A DNA stretch of 6,156 nucleotides from Burkholderiales bacterium (GTDB taxonomy: Bacteria; Pseudomonadota; Gammaproteobacteria; Burkholderiales; Burkholderiaceae_F). Position 1 is the stretch's first letter; the number at the start of each line of letters is the position of its first letter. The stretch is taken from positions 1 to 6,156 of the forward strand of contig JAJPXW010000363.1 of assembly GCA_021205255.1 (NCBI GenBank), written 5' to 3'. Both the position numbers and the translations under genes were made by a program. A model generated the notes under the pieces. It did not search any database. It worked only from the letters and a program-made list of their open reading frames with translations, and was not told the origin of the DNA. Of this stretch, positions 1-5,563 are shown piece by piece.

Positions 1-585
1 GATTAAATTAGAGATTATTTAAAATTTTAGCCTTTGGAAACTAGTAGTTCAAAGAAGTTTAGCGAATTCCGCTTCCATCACTTATCAATTCGAGGTTACT
101 AATAGTTGTTCTTTTTATTATGGAAAATCAAATAGATAAGCGAAAAACAGGCTTTAACCGCCGTGGAAATTCGTAAGAATTAAGGGAGAGCGCCAGAGCC
201 TGCCAGTCTAGGTTGCGAGCTCTTAAAGACGCTCATAAACCATAACGGATTGAATTAGTCATGAAGCTTGCTCACTTCCGAATCGTAATTCCACTCAAAA
301 TAGCTGCTTCACTAAACAAAATTTGCTCTTTTCAGCTGAATCGGGATTCGTTACTACTTTGCTGATCCTCTTTGAATGCTTCTCCAGTACTCTTACAACA
401 TATGCGCTTGTCATTAGTAGAAGCGAAAATTAACACTGCTCTTCCCTTTTAATGGCATGAACGCATCAGGATGGTGTCAAGTAGATCGGCAAACCGGGCA
501 TTTGACAGGAATGCACTTGAGCATCTGCGATGATAAGAGTGAGCCCACGGCATCCCGCCACGGCTACTTCTGTGAAGGAACCAAG
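1..585. other. Gene-poor left flank
   Basis: No convincing gene is seen here on either strand. The first 130 bases are very AT-rich. The short ATG frame at 120-176 (18 codons) lacks a ribosome binding site. An in-frame ATG at 457 would add 43 residues to the AlpA-like gene, but nothing resembling a ribosome binding site precedes it and the added residues do not look like part of the family fold. A TTGACA hexamer at 502-507 could be a -35 element for the AlpA-like gene, but no good -10 lies at the right distance, so no promoter is called. Confidence 0.5.
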
Positions 586-828
586 ATGAACAAAAAAGAA
601 AAGAACCGCCAGTCCAATGCACAGCCCTCCGTTGGCTGGCTAAGCAAGAAGTCACTGCGGATTTATCTCGGTGGACCCGAATGTCCACTTTCCAGAAATA
701 CGATCTATGGTTGGATGAAAACCCAGGATTTTCCTGAACCCATCTATATCTCCCATCAGTTTCCAATCTGGAGAAAAGAGGATGTGGATGAATGGCTGGC
801 TTCCCGCCAGCAGAAATCCAAAGCTTGA
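586..828 (+). CDS. AlpA-like / excisionase-type helix-turn-helix regulator
   Basis: This encodes an 80-residue DNA-binding protein of the AlpA/MerR-like excisionase type. Such proteins regulate or assist excision of prophages and integrative elements. Seen in the sequence: a helix-turn-helix core at about residues 18-45 (LSKKSL, then LSRNTIYGWMK, where family members have SRSTIY-type recognition helices), followed by the wing FPEPIYI at 49-55 and the closing IWRKEDVDEWLASR at 61-74, matching the family's W(R)xxDVxxWLxxR ending. The length is typical of the family. The start at 586 is chosen because AAGGA lies about 6 nt upstream (575-579); the longer frame from 457 has no such site. The first 14 residues are basic and polar. 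The gene stands alone on the plus strand, ends in a strong terminator, and converges on the AcaB-like gene. No integrase is visible, so whether it acts as an excision factor or as a transcription regulator is open. Confidence 0.85.
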   Translation: MNKKEKNRQSNAQPSVGWLSKKSLRIYLGGPECPLSRNTIYGWMKTQDFPEPIYISHQFPIWRKEDVDEWLASRQQKSKA

Positions 829-846
829 CAATTTCAGTAAATAGCT

Positions 847-896
847 TTTGGCGGTTTTAAGGCAATATTTGATGTCTTAAAACCGCCAAACTGTTT
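847..896 (+). terminator. Rho-independent-type terminator after the AlpA-like gene
   Basis: Perfect 15-bp arms (TTTGGCGGTTTTAAG at 847-861 and its complement at 876-890) extend inward by a G-T wobble and two more pairs to 18 bp, leaving an 8-nt loop (865-872). TGTTTT follows at 892-897. It starts 18 nt after the AlpA-like stop. The gene on the other strand ends at 991, so this hairpin may also block transcripts coming from the right, although the T-tract on that side is poor. Confidence 0.8.
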
Positions 897-990
897 TGGA
901 CCTTAGCCATGGATTAGGAACAGTAATTCTTTAAGTTCCACGTTTACAGGTAAAGCCGATGAACAGCTATCCAAGAATGAAATAGGATAC

Positions 991-1770
991 TTATGCCTGA
1001 GCAATTGCTTTTTCTGGTTCTGAATCATCCTCATGGATGCTGTCACTTGGCAAAGCTTCCAAAGAATCAGTGTCAAGAGAATCCGTCTCAATCGTCTGAG
1101 ATGGTTCTTGTTCAAGTTCCATAGATTCTTCATCATTAAAAGTCGCTTTATCAGCTTCTTCATTCACTGCTTCGGATTGCAAAGTTCTACTACGTTCCTT
1201 GCCTGTTTCTTCCTTTAAACGGTCCTCCTCCCGTTTTCTTTGTCTATCGTTTACGATTTTCCATCCACCGTTAAAAAGGAATACGAAACCTCTTCTCAGT
1301 CCCCTGTAGTAATTGAGCCAGTCGTAGTAATCGTTTCGAAGCTTTGATGGTCTCATTCCAAGGTTAAACATGTTAGCTTCCATCCTGATAGCCAGTTCAT
1401 CGACTTTCAGGATTGAATTGACTACACGAACCATAGCGGCCGAATGCACTCCACAGGCTATATCCCGCTTTTTTGGATAAACAACCTTGGGACCGGCAGT
1501 TGGCATCTGGCATGTCGCAAGATTTTGCTCAAGCGACCGATCCAGCTTGTCAAGTTCCGCATAAAGAGCTTCCTCCAATTTTTCATATTCATCTTTTGTG
1601 CAGTTTTTGGAGAGATAGTTCTCTATCCGATCAAGAATCCTGTCGAAGTCGGCGCTCTCCCGATCCCAAATAGCCTGAGCGCATTTAGTGTAGAGAGTGA
1701 AGTTCAGCTGGGAGGCCGGAGAGTCGGTGTTATAGGGACGAGGTTCCTGCTGTCGTTGCGGATCGGGCAT
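991..1770 (-). CDS. Possible AcaB/DUF1845-like (PFL_4669-type) mobile-element protein, 259 aa
   Basis: The start is the ATG at 1770, because AAAGGAG sits 6 nt upstream; an earlier TTG at 1812 in the same frame has no such site. The stop is TAA. Residues 21-85 are a helical, charged segment starting QLNFTLYTKCAQAIWDRE and continuing as a likely coiled coil (DRIENYL, LEEALYAELDKLDRSLEQ). Residues 100-170 hold a second conserved-looking block with VDELAIRMEANMFNLGM and YYRGLRRGFVF. This order (a short beta-type opening, helical middle, then DELxxxxxTxxxxGLL and a basic xGxxLRRxF end) recalls the DUF1845/AcaB family found on integrative conjugative elements and IncC-type plasmids, often near AlpA-like genes. 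That assignment is inference from pattern only. Residues 172-195 are highly charged and 196-259 form a Glu/Asp/Ser-rich tail that is probably disordered. The gene converges on the AlpA-like gene and has 460 nt of non-coding DNA upstream. Confidence 0.8.
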   Translation of the reverse strand: MPDPQRQQEPRPYNTDSPASQLNFTLYTKCAQAIWDRESADFDRILDRIENYLSKNCTKDEYEKLEEALYAELDKLDRSLEQNLATCQMPTAGPKVVYPKKRDIACGVHSAAMVRVVNSILKVDELAIRMEANMFNLGMRPSKLRNDYYDWLNYYRGLRRGFVFLFNGGWKIVNDRQRKREEDRLKEETGKERSRTLQSEAVNEEADKATFNDEESMELEQEPSQTIETDSLDTDSLEALPSDSIHEDDSEPEKAIAQA

Positions 1771-1915
1771 TGTTGGCTCCTTTATTTTTCCTAATCTTTT
1801 ATGGAGAAACAAGATGATTCAATCGTCAAATTCTTGACAAGTTTCTTTTTAGCAGGATCATCGACGATCACTTGTCGAATGGGCGGTTTAAAGATTGCAA
1901 AGTGCTTAGTAAAGC

Positions 1916-1961
1916 CAACACAACGATTGTTTAACCACATTTGATATAGCAGCAACACAAC
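1916..1961. repeat. Direct repeat pair CAACACAAC
   Basis: Two identical 9-mers lie at 1916-1924 and 1953-1961, 37 nt apart start to start. They sit about 150-190 nt upstream of the AcaB-like start. They might be binding sites for a regulator, but chance cannot be excluded for repeats this short. Confidence 0.35.
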
Positions 1962-2090
1962 CTGGGGTTAGCCAGAAAGGAAAAGGAGCTTGTCACAATC
2001 CAAAAACAACTGTTGGTTTAGAACTAACCTGCTAGATAGGGCCACTCAAAGGAAGCGACAAGCTGGACACAAGAGTAGAATTTCAACTTC

Positions 2091-2137
2091 CTGGAAGCTC
2101 CCACTGCCTGATGTCTAAGGCTGGCAGCTCTCAGTGC
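2091..2137. repeat. Imperfect 17-bp direct repeat, 30-bp spacing
   Basis: CTGGAAGCTCCCACTGC at 2091-2107 and CTGGCAGCTCTCAGTGC at 2121-2137 agree at 14 of 17 positions with a start-to-start distance of 30 bp, about three helix turns. The first copy overlaps the small palindrome CTTCCTGGAAG at 2087-2097. The arrangement would suit two sites for one protein on the same face of the DNA. No protein is assigned. Confidence 0.5.
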
Positions 2138-2140
2138 GTA

Positions 2141-2168
2141 GGGCGCGTATTGTCGAGAACGGGCGCGT
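2141..2168. repeat. Direct repeat pair GGGCGCGT, 20-bp spacing
   Basis: Two identical 8-mers lie at 2141-2148 and 2161-2168, exactly 20 bp (about two helix turns) apart, in an otherwise AT-rich gap. They immediately follow the 30-bp-spaced pair and end about 60 nt from the stop of the 356-aa gene. Confidence 0.4.
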
Positions 2169-2230
2169 TTCACCTTCCAGGATGGTTAATGAACGTGCCG
2201 ATATCTAAAGTCTTCTTGTTTATCTTTCCC

Positions 2231-3301
2231 TTACCAATTCTTCTTCTTCCTTAATGCCCTATAGGGAAGGCTATTTTGGCAAGATGCCCACATTTGTCTT
2301 AGTTCGTGAAGGCGTTTTTTAACTTCAGCAGCGATTCGATCCTGATCTGACCAAACAGAATCCAGCATCGCTTCGTTATTCCTTCCCCAAAATTTTCCAA
2401 TTAATTCTTCGGTTCCAGGCCTAAGCTCAAAATTTCGGTTGGTTCCTTTGGCGAAGTACGGCTCCTCTTCTCCAAAATCTTTCCAGACAAGCTCTACAAA
2501 GGCTTCCATCATGGCATCGTAGGAAAACATGCGGTCAGGAGCAATACAACCGGCACAAAATAGCGACTCTCCAAACTTTTCAAAATACGTATCGTCGGCG
2601 ATAACGCAGGCTACAAACGCCTTTCGATAATCGACTTTATAGCCGTTCAAAAGGGCGAACCTGGCAGCGGCAAACCTTACCTTGCGCTTGAGGACTTCAT
2701 AATTGTTGCCTGAGTTAAACATGCGGTAGTTATTAAGCCAATTCAACCTTTGCAGCCTTTCGGCATCCAATCCTTCCAAAATTTCAAGCTTCGGGACTTC
2801 TAAAGCTTCCTTAGGGATCAGCCTAGTCGCTTCGCGCAGGTAGCCAGCCCTTTCCGCTCGATCATGAACTTGCACCCATGCGTCCCACCTAAAGATAGTT
2901 GTAAGGTTCTTCCTAATACCTTTGCCCAATTTTTCCATCCAAAAATCCAATTCCATATCCTTGATAGCTAGAGTACTGTCGTCTATCAGACAGAACTTTG
3001 GAATCTCAATGGATTGGGGGACGTTGCGTCCCAATAGGGAGACGTTCCGAACTATCCGTTTTTTTAACGGCACGTGGCTATCAGACGGCCAATATCCAGG
3101 CTGATAGTAGTACTTCTCCTTCCCCAGATAGTATTCGACATCGATGCTGATCATTAGCATAGCCGCTTCTTTTAGATCGATTGAGCCCCCGTTCAAATAC
3201 GCCAGGTAGCCAACAGACAAAGCTATTAATTCGGCAAATTTCTTGTCCTTTTCCAAGAATGCACTTAATGGCTGCTTACCCACGTTGCCTTCTTTGTCCA
3301 C
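2231..3301 (-). CDS. Unrecognised 356-aa protein with an internal duplication
   Basis: I do not recognise this protein. The start is GTG at 3301: an in-frame TAG lies three codons upstream and the first internal Met is residue 48, so GTG is the only reasonable start. AGGGG lies 11 nt upstream, a rather long spacing that suggests modest translation. No signal peptide or membrane segment is evident; it should be cytoplasmic. The protein is rich in aromatic residues and ends in a basic RALRKKKNW. Two parts resemble each other: residues 32-58 (LAYLNG, D42, K44, A46, D54, Y57) and 214-240 (RFALLNG, D224, R226, A229, D236, Y239), with LNGxxxDxxxA, then D at +18 and Y at +21 from the LNG in both. 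This points to two copies of one helical domain. A stretch at 155-190 has LIPKEALEVPKLEI followed by a Leu-rich segment. Its own terminator is not obvious. The upstream gene ends in a terminator at 3470-3507, so this gene is probably transcribed from the 3302-3469 interval. Confidence 0.8.
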   Translation of the reverse strand: MDKEGNVGKQPLSAFLEKDKKFAELIALSVGYLAYLNGGSIDLKEAAMLMISIDVEYYLGKEKYYYQPGYWPSDSHVPLKKRIVRNVSLLGRNVPQSIEIPKFCLIDDSTLAIKDMELDFWMEKLGKGIRKNLTTIFRWDAWVQVHDRAERAGYLREATRLIPKEALEVPKLEILEGLDAERLQRLNWLNNYRMFNSGNNYEVLKRKVRFAAARFALLNGYKVDYRKAFVACVIADDTYFEKFGESLFCAGCIAPDRMFSYDAMMEAFVELVWKDFGEEEPYFAKGTNRNFELRPGTEELIGKFWGRNNEAMLDSVWSDQDRIAAEVKKRLHELRQMWASCQNSLPYRALRKKKNW

Positions 3302-3440
3302 TTTTGTCTAATCCCCTATTTATGTTGGATATTCAAATGGGTTCAGTTAAACCTTGAAAATTCAGGTTTTTCCAGGAATATCTATTGCATCCATTGTAAA
3401 TTGGGGTTGTTAAATCAAGACATTTCTTTTGACTTTAACT

Positions 3441-3462
3441 GCCAAGGTTCAACTGGTTTGGC
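3441..3462. repeat. Inverted repeat GCCAA...TTGGC in the gap upstream of the 356-aa gene
   Basis: GCCAA at 3441-3445 and TTGGC at 3458-3462 flank 12 nt. A second small inverted pair, AAACCT (3349-3354) and AGGTTT (3364-3369), lies nearer the gene. Both lie in the interval expected to hold the promoter of the 356-aa gene and could be operators. No promoter hexamers at the proper spacing are clear, although TACAAT-like -10 elements occur on the minus strand. Confidence 0.3.
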
Positions 3463-3469
3463 ATATATG

Positions 3470-3507
3470 AAAAAGCCCATGCAGCTAATGAATAACGCAT
3501 GGACTTT
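3470..3507 (-). terminator. Rho-independent terminator after the Sel1/Hcp-like gene
   Basis: On the minus strand the arms AAAGTCCATGC (3507-3497) and GCATGGGCTTT (3482-3472) pair over 11 bp with one T-G wobble. The loop is 14 nt and the hairpin runs into TTTTT (3474-3470). It begins 25 nt after the stop of the 107-aa gene, so the transcript from the right should largely end here and the 356-aa gene needs its own promoter. Confidence 0.8.
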
Positions 3508-3532
3508 ATGAATAGGAATAAAAAATTTCGGA

Positions 3533-3856
3533 TTACCTTAGAGATTCCAGTAACTTGCAACCATTATCGTTGCTAAGCTGGCAGGATTTCTCCAAGGCGT
3601 CAAAAGCCTCATCAAAATATAGGAATGTCTCCTTTAAATCATTGGCCACAACGCACAGCACAAGATCGTAGACACCGAGGTTGTAGCAGGAATCAGCATC
3701 GTCTTTTTGGCAGTTGTCGTAATTGACAAGCCTTATGACTTTGACGTCTTCTTCGGTCAACTCCCTATTAGCGAATTCCTTGATGGAATCGGCGTAGGAA
3801 TTGGCATAAACAATTGAAAGAAAGAAAATTGAAACAGAAAGGAAAAAATTTCTCAT
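3533..3856 (-). CDS. Exported small Sel1/Hcp-like (cysteine-paired TPR-type) protein, 107 aa
   Basis: The start ATG at 3856 has AGGAG 6 nt upstream. Residues 1-22 are a clear Sec signal peptide: MRN, then a hydrophobic core FFLSVSIFFLSIVYA, with likely cleavage after SYA (residue 22), so the mature protein of about 85 residues should be periplasmic or secreted. There is no lipobox cysteine. Two cysteine pairs, C49/C57 and C92/C100, each have exactly seven residues between them, in the contexts CQKDDADSCYNLG and CQLSNDNGCKLL. That is the disulfide pattern of Sel1-like repeats of the Helicobacter Hcp type (ACxxxxxxxCxxLG). A fifth cysteine, C68, is unpaired. Only about one and a half repeats fit, against several in typical Hcp proteins, so this is a minimal or trimmed form. 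These repeats bind proteins or peptides; no enzyme activity is implied. It sits alone between a structured leader and a strong terminator, suggesting its own transcription unit and a cargo role. Confidence 0.85.
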   Translation of the reverse strand: MRNFFLSVSIFFLSIVYANSYADSIKEFANRELTEEDVKVIRLVNYDNCQKDDADSCYNLGVYDLVLCVVANDLKETFLYFDEAFDALEKSCQLSNDNGCKLLESLR

Positions 3857-3883
3857 TTGGGACTCCTGGATAAAAGGAATAAG

Positions 3884-3920
3884 CCACAGGAGCCCTCCAC
3901 AGAGGAAACGGCCCCTGTGG
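3884..3920 (-). promoter_or_regulatory. Leader hairpin before the Sel1/Hcp-like gene
   Basis: CCACAGGAGCC (3884-3894) pairs with GGCCCCTGTGG (3910-3920) over 11 positions with one mismatch. Inside, CTC CACA GAG (3895-3904) can form a small nested hairpin, so CCACAG motifs occur in both arms and the interior. The element ends 27 nt before the start codon and just ahead of the ribosome binding site. It could be a leader structure that tunes expression, or a terminator for the gene upstream; only a loose T-rich tract (TTATTCCTTTT) follows on the minus strand. Confidence 0.5.
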
Positions 3921-3977
3921 AAAGAGCTTGGGGATAGAGTTCCGCAAGCAAGATTGAAGCTGTCTAGAAGAACAGCG

Positions 3978-4007
3978 AAGTGAAAAAGTTAAAAGTTAAC
4001 GAGTTAC
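3978..4007. repeat. AT-rich motif with AGTTAA iterations
   Basis: Plus-strand AGTTAA occurs at 3987-3992 and 3994-3999 (7 nt apart) with a related AGTTAC at 4002-4007. The block AAGT-GAAAAAGT-TAAAAGTTAA at 3978-3999 is matched at 5016-5042 with five extra bases inserted. It lies at the 3' side of the 308-aa gene and 122-143 nt upstream of the Sel1/Hcp-like start. It is a likely promoter or regulator-binding region, by inference. Confidence 0.4.
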
Positions 4008-4021
4008 CCGACCACCAATAG

Positions 4022-4948
4022 TCATTTAGTCAGTTTTTCTTCTTTATCGATGACTGGCACTTTGCAACTCTCATCTAATCCAGGTAGATAAAGGGAGCCT
4101 GAATTATCCGGAACCAGTGGCAATATCGGCTTTTGGGCAGGAAGTTTTTCCCCTACTCCCAGCAAATTAGCCACTTCGGTCCTTGGGAAGCTGGTGTGCT
4201 TTCTAGCCACACTAATAAGTAGATTGACTAGTTCCTTATCGCTCTGCTGGTTTGCAACAGACATATTGAGGGCGGTCATGCTAGGCCTAAAGCGCTTGAA
4301 CAAGCCTTGCAGCTCAGCCGACAGAAATTCGTGCCATCTTGACAAGTTGCTGACTATGTCCAGTGCGGCAGTGTAGTTGTCGCCCTTGAATGAAAAACCG
4401 CTTTTGGCGTATTTCGTCAGAACATCTATTGCCTGCAGGGAATGGTTCCTCACAAGCGCATTTTCAAGCTTCTGGTCAGCCTCCATCGGAAGAACGCAAT
4501 ACTCGAACTTGAACCATGGAAGAATGTCCTCCAGCGGTGGTATCTTTGTGGCGCTTACGCTATTGGGACCGAGCAAACGAGTTCTTTCCTGGTCGTCGCT
4601 TTTGATCCTAAGATAAAGAAGCTCGAGATCACGCTTAAGCTGCTCGTACATTAACTCGCATTCCTCAAGCCGTTCCACTACCCAAGATTGCTGGCATTCT
4701 TCGAAAACAAATCCATTAGCGAATTCCTGGCCACGGGAACGTAATTTTTTTAAAAGCACTTCCCTGCCGTACTCAAGCGCGGTAAGCGCCGAAGTAGGAA
4801 TAGTCTTTTGCCGAATGTGGATTCTTGGGAGCGGAAAGCCGTTTTCGTCATAGACTGGATCGGCATCCGTCACAGTTTCCTGAATAGTCCCGCTAGGCAG
4901 AGAAAACCTGTAGGAGACGAAGATGACGGGCGGTCTAGCTTTTTGCAT
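4022..4948 (-). CDS. Possible DUF3150-like protein of mobile elements, 308 aa
   Basis: The start ATG at 4948 has GGAG 8 nt upstream; the stop is TGA. No signal peptide or membrane segment is visible. Residues 7-55 look beta-rich (PVIFVSYRFSLPSG, PRIHIRQKTIP). Residues 56-125 are a long charged helical region: LTALEYGREVLLKKLRSRG, then EFANGFVFEE, then VERLEECELMYEQLKRDLE. The order of a helix, G-x-x-F-x-x-G-F-x-x-E-E, and a further coiled helix recalls DUF3150 proteins of phages, plasmids and conjugative elements, whose function is unknown. The match is from memory of the pattern, not a search. Residues 160-265 are mainly helical (LENALVRNHSLQAIDVL, LVNLLISVARKH). The last 40 residues are proline-rich and probably flexible (AQKPILPLVPDN, LYLPG). 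The gene is flanked on both sides by 165-nt gaps, so it is probably not in a tight operon. Confidence 0.82.
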   Translation of the reverse strand: MQKARPPVIFVSYRFSLPSGTIQETVTDADPVYDENGFPLPRIHIRQKTIPTSALTALEYGREVLLKKLRSRGQEFANGFVFEECQQSWVVERLEECELMYEQLKRDLELLYLRIKSDDQERTRLLGPNSVSATKIPPLEDILPWFKFEYCVLPMEADQKLENALVRNHSLQAIDVLTKYAKSGFSFKGDNYTAALDIVSNLSRWHEFLSAELQGLFKRFRPSMTALNMSVANQQSDKELVNLLISVARKHTSFPRTEVANLLGVGEKLPAQKPILPLVPDNSGSLYLPGLDESCKVPVIDKEEKLTK

Positions 4949-4984
4949 TTTGTCTTCTCCATGAAAAGAAGGGGCACGCCATCT

Positions 4985-5011
4985 CCGTCAGGGGTTGTCG
5001 CACCCCAACGG
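4985..5011 (-). promoter_or_regulatory. Leader hairpin before the 308-aa gene
   Basis: GGGGT (4991-4995) and ACCCC (5002-5006) form a 5-bp GC-rich stem with a 6-nt loop. CCGT (4985-4988) and ACGG (5008-5011) add a lower stem across a small asymmetric internal loop. It ends 36 nt before the start codon, in the same relative place as the hairpin before the Sel1/Hcp-like gene. Confidence 0.45.
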
Positions 5012-5015
5012 GATT

Positions 5016-5042
5016 AAGTAAAAAAGTAGGATTAAAAGTTAA
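5016..5042. repeat. Second copy of the AT-rich shared motif
   Basis: On the plus strand this reads AAGTAAAAAAGT, AGGAT, TAAAAGTTAA. Apart from the 5-nt insertion and one substitution it equals the block at 3978-3999. On the minus strand it gives TTAACTTTTAA, and TTTAAT within it could serve as a -10 (5 of 6), but only a weak -35 lies upstream. It lies 68-94 nt before the start of the 308-aa gene. Confidence 0.45.
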
Positions 5043-5065
5043 TGGGTAAAAATTTGACTGATGCC

Positions 5066-5103
5066 CATGCAGAATTGCCGGCAGAAAATGGCAAAACCGC
5101 ATG
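5066..5103 (-). other. Nested inverted repeats after the interrupted gene
   Basis: The arms CATGC (5066-5070)/GCATG (5099-5103) and TTGCC (5075-5079)/GGCAA (5090-5094) are separated by a 4-by-4 internal loop and enclose a 10-nt loop. It starts 11 nt after the stop of the 5114-5563 gene. A TTTTT tract follows only about 13 nt later on the minus strand, so it is a weak or imperfect terminator at best. Confidence 0.35.
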
Positions 5104-5113
5104 AACCTTCCGA

Positions 5114-5563
5114 TCACACAGCTTTGTAGTAAGAGCGTGTGATTTCGTATTCGCTTAAAGGCGATATGTTCTCTTGATCAAACTCGAGAAACACCACGGG
5201 ATTCGTCTTTAGGCCGACCAAGTCCAAATAGGCTTTTGTCCCATTGACTTGGGAAGGACCTATATCGCCTCTTTTATCCAAATAGCAGACTTGCCAGTTT
5301 TTAACCGTTGAGTTCTTGTCGGCAAGCTTTAAATCGACATAGGAAACATGGCAATGGTTGCCGTATGGATACATTTCCAAAATAGCGTCACCGCGGAAGT
5401 AAAACTTGATGGTCGAAGCTAAGTTCTCATCGCAACCACGTATTTCCTCGAAGGAAATGTCAAAACGCTGGAAATATCCTTAATCGTCCACGTAGTAAAT
5501 CTCCAGTTGCTTGTCCTTCACGTTGACGGCGATAAACACCTGGTTAGGTTTCAATAAGTTCAT
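5114..5563 (-). pseudogene. Unrecognised 149-codon gene interrupted by an in-frame TAA at codon 28
   Basis: I do not recognise the product. A gene begins at ATG 5563 with a strong AGGAG 7 nt upstream. It reads 27 codons (MNLLKPNQVFIAVNVKDKQ and on to IYYVDD), then meets TAA at 5482-5480. It continues in the same frame without another stop for 121 codons (GYFQRFDISFEEIRG and onward to SYYKAV). The part after the TAA keeps a protein-like pattern of alternating hydrophobic and charged residues, suggesting a mainly beta fold with no signal peptide. The part after the stop has only TTG 5380 or ATG 5374 as later starts, neither with a good ribosome binding site, so independent translation is doubtful. 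The simplest reading is a recent one-base nonsense change (for example from GAA or CAA). Stop-codon readthrough or a sequencing error are alternatives. TAA ends other genes here, so a reassigned code is unlikely. Confidence 0.7.

Larger units (their letters stand above)
1771..2230. other. Long non-coding gap with several short repeats
   Basis: This 460-nt stretch lies upstream of the AcaB-like gene and downstream of the 356-aa gene, both on the minus strand. No gene with a ribosome binding site is seen. A 47-codon plus-strand frame from ATG 1801 lacks one. The stretch holds the repeats CAACACAAC twice (1916-1924, 1953-1961), an inverted pair AGCTTGTC/GACAAGCT (1987-1994, 2057-2064), the odd palindrome CAACTGTTG (2007-2015), an imperfect 17-bp direct repeat (2091, 2121) and GGGCGCGT twice (2141, 2161). 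The patch at 2131-2170 is GC-rich compared with the rest. It probably contains the AcaB-like gene's promoter, but no clear -35/-10 pair stands out. Confidence 0.5.

Noticed and set aside
502..537. Possible promoter TTGACA ... GATAAG for the AlpA-like gene
   Set aside because: The spacing between the hexamers is 24 nt, too long for a sigma-70 promoter.
457..585. N-terminal extension of the AlpA-like gene to ATG 457
   Set aside because: No ribosome binding site at 457, whereas AAGGA precedes 586. The added 43 residues are not typical of AlpA-like proteins.
1810..1812. TTG start for the AcaB-like gene, adding 14 residues
   Set aside because: ATG 1770 has AAAGGAG at an ideal distance; the TTG has nothing comparable.
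1801..1944. 47-codon plus-strand frame starting MEKQDDSIVKFLTS
   Set aside because: No ribosome binding site, and it runs through what should be the leader of the AcaB-like gene. The sequence resembles no family I know.
5480..5482. Reassigned TAA codon as the explanation of the interrupted gene
   Set aside because: Other genes in the window end in TAA (991-993, 2231-2233) and stay open otherwise, so a non-standard code is not needed.
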